Notes: a model not told the origin generated them from the letters alone. DNA of 64,000 nucleotides from Roseburia sp. 1XD42-34 (GCF_009917385.1 NZ_QWLJ01000012.1:1-64000); one strand, 5' to 3'. Positions 1 through 8,849 are shown, counted from the first letter of the stretch. Program-made: numbers and translations.

Positions 1-19
1 CATGAAAAAAGTCTTGCAT
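1..19 (-). CDS. 5' end of an unidentified gene cut by the left window edge
   Basis: Read on the minus strand, an ATG at 19-17 follows a strong ribosome binding site (AAGGAGATGATC, about 25-36) at normal spacing and opens a frame starting MQDFFH before the window ends. Only six residues are visible, so no function can be given. Its upstream side contains the palindromic region at 90-400. Confidence 0.35.
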
Positions 20-91
20 AAATGATCATCTCCTTATTGGAAAGTATATCCATTTACACAAAACTTTTTACACTCTCGAATATAAGATTTC

Positions 92-168
92 TATGGTTTA
101 TAGTATAAGAAAAACTATAGCTTCCGCCATAAAGATTTAGCGGTAAGCCAAGTTTTTCTTATACCTAT
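92..168. repeat. Long inverted repeat, possible structured leader
   Basis: GTATAAGAAAAACT at 104-117 has a perfect 14-base complement at 148-161, and the arms extend outward through a one-base bulge (TATAG/CTATAG). An inner CCGC/GCGG pair tightens the loop. It lies upstream of the minus-strand gene at the left edge, so it could be a leader structure or an operator for that gene. I do not recognise a riboswitch class. Confidence 0.5.
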
Positions 169-375
169 AGACAATATTCGATCTTTCAAATATACTTTGT
201 TTGATAAGTCTTGCCTGAAGGCATTAAGCATATCATATATGCCTTACAAACTTCCTTATATGTACGTCTAACAACCGCTGTTATTATACCTTTATTTTGC
301 TCATTAATACGACTATTTAATAACAATACCTTTTAAATGCATTACATCCAAAGAGATGGAGAGCATACAATGAAG

Positions 376-397
376 TATACAAGCACATGATTGCTTG
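376..397. repeat. Short perfect inverted repeat
   Basis: TACAAGCA and TGCTTGTA form a perfect 8-base inverted repeat around a 6-base centre. It lies about 70-90 bases upstream of the probable toxin promoter. It could be an operator; no partner protein is identifiable. Confidence 0.35.
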
Positions 398-459
398 TAG
401 CATACATGTGGAGCTATCGGAACAAACGTTCTGTTTTTGGGTATTTATTTCTATATGTA

Positions 460-468
460 TGGCATACT
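460..468 (+). promoter_or_regulatory. Putative extended -10 promoter of the small toxin
   Basis: TGGCATACT is an extended -10 element (TG, one base, CATACT) without a clear -35 box. It sits about 60 bases before the toxin GTG, which leaves room for the structured leader seen at 500-527. Confidence 0.4.
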
Positions 469-499
469 AGGTATAGATAATGTTCTTGTAGGATCGGCC

Positions 500-527
500 G
501 GCTAGCCCTAAAAGAAAGGGGGGAGCC
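500..527 (+). promoter_or_regulatory. Hairpin sequestering the toxin ribosome binding site
   Basis: GGCT (500-503) and CCCT (506-509) can pair with AGCC (524-527) and AGGG (517-520). This closes the Shine-Dalgarno stretch AGGGGGGAG (517-525) inside a stem. Such sequestration is typical of type I toxin mRNAs, whose primary transcript is poorly translated. The pairing is read from sequence; its effect is inferred. Confidence 0.5.
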
Positions 528-529
528 AG

Positions 530-625
530 GTGAATGTTTATGAAGTTTTTGTTGTGATTTTTGCGTTTGGCACCTTTCTGGTGACGCTGTTGACACTGAT
601 CGTGCGAATGATTAATAAAAAATAG
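530..625 (+). CDS. Putative holin-like type I toxin (31 aa)
   Basis: A GTG-started 31-residue ORF follows a very strong ribosome binding site. The peptide begins VNVYEVFVVIFAFGTFLVT, continues with a hydrophobic helix and ends in a basic tail (RMINKK). This is the layout of the Bacillus holin-like toxin family (Hol_Tox; TxpA/BsrG-like), small membrane peptides held in check by an antisense RNA. A terminator follows at 704-730, and a convergent antisense RNA is predicted over the 3' end. Start codon choice is dictated by the ribosome binding site spacing. Family assignment comes from length, composition and layout rather than an alignment, so it is likely but unproven. Confidence 0.7.
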   Translation: MNVYEVFVVIFAFGTFLVTLLTLIVRMINKK

Positions 626-747
626 ACCTCCTGTAATCCAGTAACTAAACGCAGAGGCCTATTTCTGTACAGCCGATCCTCGTTTAAGGACCGCTTATCC
701 TTCGACCACAGCTTTCTCTGTGGTCTTTTTAGTATATGTATCATTGT
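612..747 (-). ncRNA. Predicted antisense antitoxin RNA (RatA-like)
   Basis: On the minus strand an extended -10 promoter (TGGTATACT, 762-754) faces the toxin gene. Transcription from about 747 would run back across the toxin terminator. It would stop at a minus-strand terminator formed by AGGCCTCTG, a loop, CAGGAGGTCT and a T-rich tail (about 654 down to 612). The RNA would be about 130 nt and would overlap the 3' end of the toxin mRNA, which is the RatA/TxpA arrangement. The ends are estimated from these signals. Confidence 0.5.
704..730 (+). terminator. Rho-independent terminator of the toxin mRNA
   Basis: GACCACAG and CTGTGGTC form a perfect 8-bp stem with a 6-base loop, followed by a run of T. 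It ends the toxin transcript. Confidence 0.85.
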
Positions 748-753
748 GCCAAT

Positions 754-782
754 AGTATACCATAAAAGCTAAGCGAGCCCAA
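754..782 (-). promoter_or_regulatory. Predicted antitoxin RNA promoter
   Basis: Read on the minus strand, TATACT with an upstream TG (extended -10) lies 17 bases from a weak -35 (TTGGGC). The direction is towards the toxin gene. Confidence 0.5.
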
Positions 783-1297
783 TAAGCCAACTGATTTAAT
801 TAGCAAGTTGTATTTTGAGATAGTGATATCTTTCCCGCGCGAAATAGTTGCAGTGCTATTGTTCTTCTTTGAAAATCGACATAGGTAAGCGGTCAAAACG
901 AATGTAGGCAGCATGATCAAAGTCATCGATTTCATCTGTCTTGTTCATTGCTTTACCTGTTGACAATTTGCTTTTAGATGAATGACAAATGTTTTCGCCT
1001 TTCCTACATATGCTCATCGTTGTGTAAACACACAAGGTAGAGTGTGAATCGGTTATCGAAAGTGAAAAACTTTCGTCTTTTTTATACAATATATTCTCAA
1101 AGAAAGTATGCTACATTGTCACCATTAGACAACAATGTAGTTGTTTCAGCAATTTTCTGAAATACTAACTTTTAATTCGACATACAACTGTTTTAATGCG
1201 AACTTGACTTCATTTGCTAGGTAGGTTTATAGTCTTGGTAACGTTTGTTTAACAGGTACTTAGACCTAATCAATCATAAATATAAGGCAAAATAGCA
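783..1297. other. Intergenic stretch with no recognised gene
   Basis: Short minus-strand open frames here (856-1089, 741-935) lack a convincing ribosome binding site and resemble no family I know. The frame ending at 856 could in principle start at MNKTDE with a weak AGGT motif. I treat the stretch as non-coding. Confidence 0.4.
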
Positions 1298-1314
1298 AAG
1301 GAGATGTTGAAAAA

Positions 1315-1597
1315 TTGGATTTGCAAACGGAATGGATAAAATCGAACAAGTATTTACTTTTAAAATGTACAACCATGAGCCAATTGGAGTTCCCTTATAG
1401 AAAAAAACAACTATCATTTATATTTAACTATTTAAATGACTTATCCAATAGCAATCAAGCGCAACTAGAAACATCAGAAAATTCAAAAATAAAAAGGCGA
1501 TCTTCTTAACAATTCAAACGTTTATTTGTTTGAAGACGGATATGTCAAAGGTACATCTGTTAATCAATGCATTGTCACGCATGTAACTGGCTGGTAG
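1315..1597 (+). pseudogene. Small unidentified gene, probably frameshifted
   Basis: A TTG start at 1315 follows a good ribosome binding site (AAAGGAGATG, about 1298-1307) and opens a 64-codon frame that ends at 1509. The adjacent +1 frame then continues from the A-rich run near 1490 to a stop at 1595-1597 with a protein-like sequence (NVYLFEDGYVKG, VNQCIVTHVTGW). A single indel in the A-rich run would join the two into a protein of about 93 residues. I recognise neither half. It may be a decayed gene or a sequencing error; the first 64 codons alone could also be the real product. Confidence 0.4.
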
Positions 1598-1836
1598 AAG
1601 GATTTCCGTTTTAACATCGGGGGTGAAATTAAAGGTAAAAGGTCTAATTGCAAGTCAAATGCCTAGTTCTAGTCAGAGGCCATAAGCTTACATCTACGCA
1701 CTAACAATTAGTAGGATAAATTCTGTTGACTGAAAATTCAATTTAAGTTCCTTCCTTTTACAGAAGCCTCTTATAGGAATAAGCAAGTTATGCTATATTA
1801 GAGAGGAATTTCTTTACAAAGGAGAGTAGCGACAAA

Positions 1837-3036
1837 GTGGAGCAGACAAACGAAAAGAAAACTATATTGTATAAATATTTATTAATAACGGGAATCATAG
1901 TCGCTGCTTTTAACTTACGTCCAGCAATTACATCTGTGGGTCCTCTTATTGGTGTGATACGTGATCGCCTTGAACTAGCTAACTGGAGTGCAGGATTACT
2001 TACAAGTCTTCCGCTATTAGCATTTGCAATCATGTCTCCGTTAGTAGCCAGGTTAAGTCATCGATATTCAAATGAAGCTGTGATGGTGGCAGGTATGCTT
2101 ATTCTGTTTATTGGTATTAGCCTGCGTAGTTTTGCAATTATTGGTCTTCTTTTTGCAGGAACATTATTCGTTGGGTTAGGAATAGCCGTTTGTAATGTGT
2201 TATTACCGAGTATCATAAAAGAAAACTTCCCATTTAAGGTGGCACTTATGACGAGTATTTATTCTACAGCAATGGGGATTTTTGCAGCATTAGCTTCAGG
2301 GGTAAGTGTCCCAATTGCTGAAGGACTTGGCATGGGATGGCAAATTGCCTTATGGGTATGGGCAGTTCCTGCGTTGGCGGGGGGTGTAGTGTGGTTCTTC
2401 TTAATGAAGCGGAAAAAAGGAGAACGACATGTGGTGTATTATGGAAATAGTACTAAAAATCAAATATGGCATTCCCCATTAGCATGGCAGGTTGCAGGGT
2501 TTATGGGATTTCAATCTTCTTTGTTTTACGTCACAATCTCTTGGATGCCGGAAATTCTGCAGGCAAATGGAATAACTGCTTCAGCTGCTGGATGGTTGTT
2601 ATCTTTCATGCAGTTTATTGGTTTACCGGCAAGTTTTATTGTCCCTGTCATTGCTGGTAAATTTCGTTCCCAGCAAGGTGTCGTGCTCATAATGGGTTTA
2701 TTTTCCATTAGTGGTTATGGAGGTCTTTTATGGGGGCAAACGTTGGGAACCATGATCATTAGTATCGTTTTGATTGGTTTTTCATTAAGTGGAATGTTTG
2801 CTTTAGCGCTAACATTGCTTGGAATGCGTGCTCAAGATGCAAAGCAAGCTGCTCAGTTGTCTGGAATGGCACAGTCTTTTGGATATATTCTCGCAGCTCT
2901 TGGTCCGCTTGCCATAGGCTTCTTGTTTGACGCAACACAAACGTGGGATATTCCATTAGTAACGTTAATGATAGTAGCCGTGATTGTGGTCATATTTGGT
3001 TTTGGAGCCGGGAGAGATAAGTATGTATTCGACTAA
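1837..3036 (+). CDS. MFS transporter, CynX/NimT (cyanate/nitroimidazole) family
   Basis: This 399-residue polytopic membrane protein has the CynX/NimT signature near the N-terminus (FNLRPAITSVGPL) and twelve hydrophobic segments. The family exports or imports small anions and drugs through secondary transport; the substrate here is unknown. The GTG start follows AAAGGAGAGTAGC at good spacing. Its 3' end overlaps the start of the next MFS gene by 14 bases, so the two transporters are translationally coupled and probably belong to one operon with the small membrane protein that follows. Confidence 0.88.
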   Translation: MEQTNEKKTILYKYLLITGIIVAAFNLRPAITSVGPLIGVIRDRLELANWSAGLLTSLPLLAFAIMSPLVARLSHRYSNEAVMVAGMLILFIGISLRSFAIIGLLFAGTLFVGLGIAVCNVLLPSIIKENFPFKVALMTSIYSTAMGIFAALASGVSVPIAEGLGMGWQIALWVWAVPALAGGVVWFFLMKRKKGERHVVYYGNSTKNQIWHSPLAWQVAGFMGFQSSLFYVTISWMPEILQANGITASAAGWLLSFMQFIGLPASFIVPVIAGKFRSQQGVVLIMGLFSISGYGGLLWGQTLGTMIISIVLIGFSLSGMFALALTLLGMRAQDAKQAAQLSGMAQSFGYILAALGPLAIGFLFDATQTWDIPLVTLMIVAVIVVIFGFGAGRDKYVFD

Positions 3037-4276
3037 CGAACAGAGAAGGACGAAGAAGGAAGCAATGAAGGGAAAACGGAGCGACTCGACACCATACAGT
3101 TTAAAAGATATTTATTTCTGGAAAATCACAGCTAGTCTAGCGTTAGCTTCTTTTTTTATTTTTGCTAGTATGTATGCTGTTCAACCACTGCTCCCTGTAT
3201 TTGTAGAGGAATTTGAAGTTAGTGTTTCTGTGTCCAGTTTGTCTATGTCGTTTACCATTATTGGTTTAATTGCTGGTCTGATTATGTTAGGATTTTTATC
3301 TGATCGGATGGGCAGGACGAAATTTATTAAACTGTCCCTATTCGGATCTATCATCCCTTTTGTCCTAATGCCTTTGACAGACGGCTTTATTGTATTGGTT
3401 GGGCTTCGATTTATTCAGGGGTTTGTGCTTGCTGGGCTGCCAGCAGCGGCTCTTGCATATATTCATGAGGAGATTGAACCTAAAAGTGCGGCTTTTGCAA
3501 CGGCGCTATACATTTCTAGTAACGCACTTGGCGGCATGGTTGGAAGAGTAATAACCGGTGTCATTGCAGACGTTGTATCGTGGCAGACTGCATTTTATGG
3601 TTTAGCAATTGGTGGAACCATTATATGGGTACTTGTCCATTTGATGTTACCTCGTTCAAACTTCTTCCAGTCCAGTAATTTACGATTTAAAAAAGATATA
3701 GAAGGGTTCGTATTTCATCTTAAAAATCCTATGCTTCTGCTCGTATTTGGATTAGGGATTATTTTGCAAATGTCGTTTACAGGAGTTTGGACATATTTTC
3801 CATTTTACATGCAGGAAGAGCCATTTTTATTGCCATTGCAAACTATATCGTATTTCTTCTTTGCATACGGGCTGGGTGTAATTGGTTCGCCATTAGCTGG
3901 ATGGCTTTCAGGATTTATTGGATTAAAAAAGGTGCGGGTAGCTGGAATTCTAACGCTCTCGCTAGGTATATTCATTACGCTAAGCAATTCGTTAATCATC
4001 ATGATGGTAGGGCTCTGTATTGCGTGTCTTGGTTTTTTCACAGCCCATTCACTTACAGCGTCTTCTGTCAGTGAAACAGCAACGCATCACAAGGGAAGTG
4101 CTTCCAGTTTATATTTAGTAGCTTATTATATTGGGGTTTCCTTGGGAAGTTCAGCTTTAGCACCTATATGGCAGTATTTTCATTGGAACGGTTTAATCAT
4201 AGTACTTGGTTTGTTACCAATTGCGTACTTATTCTTTGTTCATTTTGCCACGAATTTTCAAAAAAACAAGAGGTGA
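3023..4276 (+). CDS. MFS transporter, YybF/YnfM-like exporter
   Basis: A 417-residue member of the major facilitator superfamily. A short basic N-terminus precedes the first helix (ASMYAVQPLLPVF), and the loop between helices 2 and 3 carries the MFS motif LGFLSDRMGRTKFIK. The sequence resembles the sugar/drug efflux subgroup represented by YnfM and YybF. A frame open from 2984 exists, but the ATG at 3023 is preceded by GGGAGAGATAAGT and gives the usual N-terminus. It is coupled to the upstream transporter by overlap. The substrate cannot be inferred. Confidence 0.87.
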   Translation: MYSTNEQRRTKKEAMKGKRSDSTPYSLKDIYFWKITASLALASFFIFASMYAVQPLLPVFVEEFEVSVSVSSLSMSFTIIGLIAGLIMLGFLSDRMGRTKFIKLSLFGSIIPFVLMPLTDGFIVLVGLRFIQGFVLAGLPAAALAYIHEEIEPKSAAFATALYISSNALGGMVGRVITGVIADVVSWQTAFYGLAIGGTIIWVLVHLMLPRSNFFQSSNLRFKKDIEGFVFHLKNPMLLLVFGLGIILQMSFTGVWTYFPFYMQEEPFLLPLQTISYFFFAYGLGVIGSPLAGWLSGFIGLKKVRVAGILTLSLGIFITLSNSLIIMMVGLCIACLGFFTAHSLTASSVSETATHHKGSASSLYLVAYYIGVSLGSSALAPIWQYFHWNGLIIVLGLLPIAYLFFVHFATNFQKNKR

Positions 4277-4295
4277 AAGGAGGGAAATAGACGAG

Positions 4296-4460
4296 ATGTT
4301 CAAACATCTGCTTTATGAATTATTGGGATGGCTTTTTACCGGTGTAGGGGCATATTTTATTTATGAAGATCCAACTCTTGTTCTGCCTTATATTAGTTTA
4401 GGAATTGGATTAGCGTTAATCATTTTCCATCTACCAAAAAGCTTGCGTCGAAAACAATAA
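4296..4460 (+). CDS. Small two-helix membrane protein (54 aa)
   Basis: The ATG at 4296 follows AAAGGAGGGAAA. The product begins MFKHLLYELLGWLF, has two hydrophobic segments and ends in a basic tail (SLRRKQ). It starts 19 bases after the MFS gene and is probably co-transcribed with it. I do not recognise the family; a role as a transporter accessory is only a guess from position. Confidence 0.65.
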   Translation: MFKHLLYELLGWLFTGVGAYFIYEDPTLVLPYISLGIGLALIIFHLPKSLRRKQ

Positions 4461-4573
4461 CTTCTAAGTGCTTTCATTTTTTACATAACAAATTGAGCAT
4501 TTGAACACAATGAAATATAAATACATTTATATCGTTTATTTTTTAAAATGAAATTTCAATTAAGTTGTAGTTG

Positions 4574-4582
4574 TGCTATAGT
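4574..4582 (+). promoter_or_regulatory. Putative anmK promoter (-10)
   Basis: TGCTATAGT, an extended -10 element, lies about 60 bases before the anmK start in an otherwise AT-rich spacer. Confidence 0.4.
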
Positions 4583-4639
4583 TAACAGGAGAACAATCTA
4601 AAATGCTCATGTATTTGTTATATTTAAAAAGAAAGGATA

Positions 4640-5824
4640 ATGAATATGCTAGGTTCAAAGCAGTCAAGCAATCTTGTGGTTGGTTTAATGTCTGGTACAT
4701 CCTTAGATGGAATTGATGCAGCGGTTGTGGAAATAAAAGAACAAATGGATACGTTAGATTTTAAACTGTTGCATTTTACTAGTTTTTCATACTCGCAAAC
4801 AATTAGAGATAAAATTTCCAACATATGTAATCCTAAAACAGCAAGCATTGAGGAAATATCAAGTATGAACATGTACCTTGGAAAACTATTTGCGGATGCC
4901 TCAATTAAAGCAATACAAGAAGCGGGATTATCAACCAAACAAATATTGTTAATTAGTTCACATGGCCAAACTATTTTTCATCAACCAGAACCAAAGATGA
5001 TTGCTGGCAACGAAGTAACCTCAACATTACAGATTGGGGATATTGGAATGATTGCAGAAAAAACAGGAATTATGACAATTGGTGATTTTAGAACTAGGGA
5101 TATGGCTGCCGGAGGACAAGGTGCCCCCCTAGTTCCTTATACGGATTATAAATTGTTTCGGAACGAAGAACATGGGAGAGTACTTGTCAATATTGGAGGA
5201 ATTTCAAATGTTACCATTCTTCCAATGGGATGTACAGAAACGAATGTTTTAGCATATGATACTGGTCCAGGGAATATGATTATAGACGCTTTTACAAGCT
5301 GGGCTACTAATCATACACAGAATTATGACAAAAATGGCGATATAGCAGCGAAGGGGAGAGTTCATGAAGATTGGTTGAAACAGCTCTTGGACCATCCTTA
5401 CTTTCAGCTAGCAGCCCCAAAAAGTACAGGAAGAGAGTTATTTGGTGAAGCTTTTGCAAAAAAATTATGGCAAGAAGCAGAGTGTTATCAGATGAATCAT
5501 ACAGATAAGATTACTACGATAACAGCTCTAACTGCAAAAACAATTGCTATGGAAATAAATAAGTTTATAAAGTCTGCTAGTTTAAAGGAAGTATTCATTA
5601 GTGGAGGAGGAAGATATAATAAAACGTTAATGCGATTTATTTCCAATTATTTGTCTCCAGATGTAAGCGTGTACGGAACAGAGGAGATTGGGATGCCTGC
5701 AGATGCTAAAGAGGCTATATCCTTTGCTATATTAGGGTATCAATGCTATCAGCAAAGAACGAATAATCTTCCAGCAGCAACTGGAGCAAACAATGAAGTT
5801 ATTATGGGGAAAATGGCGTGGTAA
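4640..5824 (+). CDS. anmK: Anhydro-N-acetylmuramic acid kinase
   Basis: A 394-residue protein with the hallmark N-terminal ATP-binding motif GLMSGTSLDGIDAA and the second nucleotide-binding region (LAYDTGPGNMIID). AnmK phosphorylates and hydrolyses 1,6-anhydro-MurNAc to MurNAc-6-phosphate in the cytoplasm, recycling peptidoglycan sugars. Length matches the family (about 370-390). Start ATG follows AGAAAGGATA. It stands alone between the MFS operon and a convergent transporter. nagA and nagB elsewhere in the window provide downstream amino-sugar steps, so cell-wall sugar salvage is partly represented here. Confidence 0.95.
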   Translation: MNMLGSKQSSNLVVGLMSGTSLDGIDAAVVEIKEQMDTLDFKLLHFTSFSYSQTIRDKISNICNPKTASIEEISSMNMYLGKLFADASIKAIQEAGLSTKQILLISSHGQTIFHQPEPKMIAGNEVTSTLQIGDIGMIAEKTGIMTIGDFRTRDMAAGGQGAPLVPYTDYKLFRNEEHGRVLVNIGGISNVTILPMGCTETNVLAYDTGPGNMIIDAFTSWATNHTQNYDKNGDIAAKGRVHEDWLKQLLDHPYFQLAAPKSTGRELFGEAFAKKLWQEAECYQMNHTDKITTITALTAKTIAMEINKFIKSASLKEVFISGGGRYNKTLMRFISNYLSPDVSVYGTEEIGMPADAKEAISFAILGYQCYQQRTNNLPAATGANNEVIMGKMAW

Positions 5825-5891
5825 TCTATTTGCTTGAAGTGCTGTTGACATTTCAACGTATACTTTATTTTAGCATTAAACAATAGAAAAA

Positions 5892-5930
5892 ATATGTGGG
5901 AGCTTGTTATCAACTATAGCTCCCACATAT
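5892..5930. terminator. Bidirectional terminator between anmK and the DASS transporter
   Basis: A perfect 13-bp stem (ATATGTGGGAGCT and its complement) with a 13-base loop is flanked by A-rich sequence on the left and T-rich sequence on the right. It can serve both convergent genes. Confidence 0.8.
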
Positions 5931-6051
5931 TACGATTTTAAATGCAGTACAATAAGTTATTTGAATTCACATTCTAATGACTGGTATTTTACTTCAAACC
6001 GTCTTGGGATGATATTTTTAGCTTATGTTATTCTCTATCATGCAAAATCTT

Positions 6052-7701
6052 TTACTTTACAAAGTTAGGCACTTCATGAATATTGATGCCCCAGAAAATG
6101 GGGAGTAAGAAATAGATTGCTAATGTAACAAGAATGATGCCAATAATATTTAAAGCAAAGCCGGATTTAGCCATATCCTGTATTTGCAAGTAACCCGAAC
6201 CAAAGACGACGGCGTTTGGTGGTGTTGCAACTGGTAGCATAAATGCACAGGATGATGCCACTCCAGCAGCGATCATAACTACAAACGGGTGCACTCCTAA
6301 TGCTATAGCAAGAGCTGCCATAATCGGATACATCATATTTGCTGTTGCCGTGTTTGAAGTGATTTCCGTTAAGAAAATAACTAGTCCGGTAACGGCTAAC
6401 AATACAATGAAAATATGAATGCCTTGCAATGCTGTTAATTGGTTTCCAATCCACGCAGATAGACCAGACAGTGTAAATCCTGCTGCTATCGCTAAACCGC
6501 CTCCGAATAATAACAAAATGCCCCATGGAAGTTTAACTGCTGTATTCCAATCTAGTAAAAATGTGTCTTTATGATTTTTGGAAGGCAGTAAAAATAAAAT
6601 AATGGCAGCACACATAGCAATAATTGCATCATCGATGTTTGGATTGATATGGACAAGGAAAAACGAGCGTGTGATCCAGGCACAAGCAGTAAGTACAAAG
6701 ACTGTGAAAACCACTTTTTCTTCTGCTGAAGACTTACCAAGCTTCTGTATTTCCCGATGAATTACCGCTTTTCCGCCTGGTAATTCCTTTAACTTTAATG
6801 GATAGGCTACTTTTATCAAATAAAACCAGATGATTAAAATAAAGCCCCATGCAATTGGAACCCCAAATAGCATCCATTTGGCAAAGGAAAGCTCTATCCC
6901 ATACATTTTATTAATTACTCCAGCTAAGGCCGCATTAGGGGGAGTTCCAATTAATGTTGCAATTCCTCCAACAGAGGCAGAATACGCGATACCAAGCATT
7001 AAAGCTTTTCCAAAAGCAAAGTTTTCTTTTGATGTGTCTATAGAAGGTTCCCCTTTTAATGCATCAGAAATTTGATAAATTATCGCTAATCCAATGGGAA
7101 CCATCATCATCGCTGTAGCAGTGTTGGAAATCCACATGGATAAAAAACCAGTAGAAACCATAAATCCTAAAATAATTCGGTTCGTATTTGTTCCAATCAC
7201 AGAAATAATCGATAAGGCGATTCTTCGGTGTAAATTCCATTTTTCCATTGCTAGCGCTATCATAAAGCCACCCATAAACAGAAATATGGTATCGCTTCCA
7301 TAAGATGAAGTCGTTGTCCCTATATCTAGTCCACCAGTTAACGGAAATAGGATAATCGGTAATAAGGAAGTTGCAGGTATTGGGATTGCCTCTGTCATCC
7401 ACCACACAGCAATCCAAATGGTACTCGCTAAGACTGCTAAACCTTCCTGAGACAAACCTTCAGGTGAAAAAAATAATAAAGTGATGGCAAAAAGTAATGG
7501 TCCAGCAATTAAGCCGATAATCTGTTCTGGTTTATAATTGCGGTTGCCTCGATAATCATGATTTTTCCCTGCTAGATTATCAGAAGGGTCTATCGACCTA
7601 CTTGTCGATAATCTAGAGGCATTGGCTTTAATAAAAAACGTAAACATAGATTTTATTTCGTCATGTTTCTCCCACATCCAATTCCACGTTGACGAAAACA
7701 T
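6052..7701 (-). CDS. DASS/SLC13-family dicarboxylate-sodium symporter
   Basis: A 549-residue membrane protein of the divalent anion:sodium symporter family. Both diagnostic SNT motifs are present, WISNTATAMMMVP in the first half and TEITSNTATANM in the second, each following a re-entrant loop. Family members such as SdcS import succinate, fumarate and malate with Na+. The start follows AAAGGGGGGAT. A hydrophilic N-terminal stretch of about 55 residues precedes the first helix. A near-consensus cre site lies 69 bases upstream of the start, which fits carbon catabolite control of dicarboxylate uptake. The exact substrate is inferred from family only. Confidence 0.9.
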   Translation of the reverse strand: MFSSTWNWMWEKHDEIKSMFTFFIKANASRLSTSRSIDPSDNLAGKNHDYRGNRNYKPEQIIGLIAGPLLFAITLLFFSPEGLSQEGLAVLASTIWIAVWWMTEAIPIPATSLLPIILFPLTGGLDIGTTTSSYGSDTIFLFMGGFMIALAMEKWNLHRRIALSIISVIGTNTNRIILGFMVSTGFLSMWISNTATAMMMVPIGLAIIYQISDALKGEPSIDTSKENFAFGKALMLGIAYSASVGGIATLIGTPPNAALAGVINKMYGIELSFAKWMLFGVPIAWGFILIIWFYLIKVAYPLKLKELPGGKAVIHREIQKLGKSSAEEKVVFTVFVLTACAWITRSFFLVHINPNIDDAIIAMCAAIILFLLPSKNHKDTFLLDWNTAVKLPWGILLLFGGGLAIAAGFTLSGLSAWIGNQLTALQGIHIFIVLLAVTGLVIFLTEITSNTATANMMYPIMAALAIALGVHPFVVMIAAGVASSCAFMLPVATPPNAVVFGSGYLQIQDMAKSGFALNIIGIILVTLAIYFLLPIFWGINIHEVPNFVK

Positions 7702-7769
7702 ACATATCCCCCCTTTATTTTCCCATAGTTAACATTATATGCATAGATGAATCAATCAGCAAGATAAGA

Positions 7770-7783
7770 TGATTTCGCTTTCA
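7770..7783. promoter_or_regulatory. Candidate CcpA-binding (cre) site upstream of the DASS transporter
   Basis: TGATTTCGCTTTCA reads TGAAAGCGAAATCA on the minus strand and matches the cre consensus TGWAANCGNTNWCA at all but one position. Its place upstream of a C4-dicarboxylate transporter is biologically sensible. Confidence 0.5.
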
Positions 7784-8252
7784 TTGTCAATAGAAATTTT
7801 TATATATATGAATTTGTTATCATAGGTGGTTTCATTTAGTCTAAAGATAGATTAAGAAGGCTTGTGTTGGATTCACGGTTGCTCATAGTAGACAAATAGA
7901 TGACCCCAAATTCCTTTTGATTTATGAAGGTATCTAACCGCATTTATCTTGAGTGAAATGTCAGATAAATGCCAAAGGAGAAAGACATAAATAATAAAAA
8001 AGAAATCATTGGGTAGCATAGGAAAATGTTTATAAATTAAAAGATAGCGTTGTCCACTCATCTAATAAATAACAAAATAGGTACACCCGTTTTTGTAGCT
8101 TCTCTCTTTAGAAGGTGATGATTTTGTTGCTAATTTAAGCAGTAGGTATAAAGCTTTCGATATTTTAATTGATTTTTTAAAATGTGATATGATAGTTTAT
8201 ATAAATTTACTTAATGCACTTACTTTAGACAATAGAAAGGGATATTGAAAAC
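7784..8252. other. Intergenic spacer between the DASS transporter and pcp
   Basis: The 62-codon minus-strand frame at 7873-8061 has no ribosome binding site and no recognisable domain. AT-rich sequence before pcp (around 8190-8200) could hold its promoter. Nothing else was seen. Confidence 0.4.
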
Positions 8253-8849
8253 ATGAAAAAAGTATTACTAACCGGTTTTTCAGCCTTTTTAGATAATCCT
8301 ATAAACCCAACCGAAGAAATGGTTGAAAAGTTAGACGGAGAAATAATTAAAGGCTATGAAGTTGTTGGAAGAACACTGCCTGTTTCTTTTATGGAAGCTG
8401 GCAAGCAATTGATTACTTATATAGAGGAAATAGAACCCGATGCTATCATTTCATTAGGCTTAGCTGCAGGAAGAATGGCTGTTACACTTGAACGAATTGC
8501 AATTAATTGTAATGATGGACCGAAAGATAATAGTGATTATCAACCGAATGGAGAAGTAATTGTTGATGACGGTGCCGACGGTTATTTTTCTACCCTGCCT
8601 TTACAGGAAATCGTCGCCGCGTTACATGCAGAAAAGCTGCCTGCTAAAGTATCTAATACTGCTGGGACATATGTATGCAACAATGTGATGTATCATGCCT
8701 TACACTTTGTAAAAAAGAAAAATTTATCGATTCCTGCTGGCTTTATACACCTCCCGGCCTCTCATGAGCTTGCTTTGAAGAAAGAACTTCCCAGCTGGTC
8801 GCAATTTGATTTAATGAATGCTGTAAAAATAATTATTGCTAGTTTATAA
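8253..8849 (+). CDS. pcp: Pyrrolidone-carboxylate peptidase (pyroglutamyl peptidase I)
   Basis: A 198-residue C15 cysteine peptidase that removes N-terminal pyroglutamate from peptides in the cytoplasm. The catalytic triad is visible: Glu80 in TLERIAIN, Cys142 in GTYVCNN and His166 in GFIHLP. The N-terminus KKVLLTGFSAF is typical. Family length is about 200-215, so the enzyme is complete though slightly short. The start follows AGAAAGGGA. It appears monocistronic. Confidence 0.93.
   Translation: MKKVLLTGFSAFLDNPINPTEEMVEKLDGEIIKGYEVVGRTLPVSFMEAGKQLITYIEEIEPDAIISLGLAAGRMAVTLERIAINCNDGPKDNSDYQPNGEVIVDDGADGYFSTLPLQEIVAALHAEKLPAKVSNTAGTYVCNNVMYHALHFVKKKNLSIPAGFIHLPASHELALKKELPSWSQFDLMNAVKIIIASL

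Noticed and set aside
856..1089. 77-codon minus-strand frame
   Set aside because: Weak initiation signals and a composition unlike a known protein; the last 30 residues are acidic and protein-like but too short to support a call.
7873..8061. 62-codon minus-strand frame upstream of pcp
   Set aside because: No ribosome binding site, hydrophobic random-looking sequence, no recognisable family.
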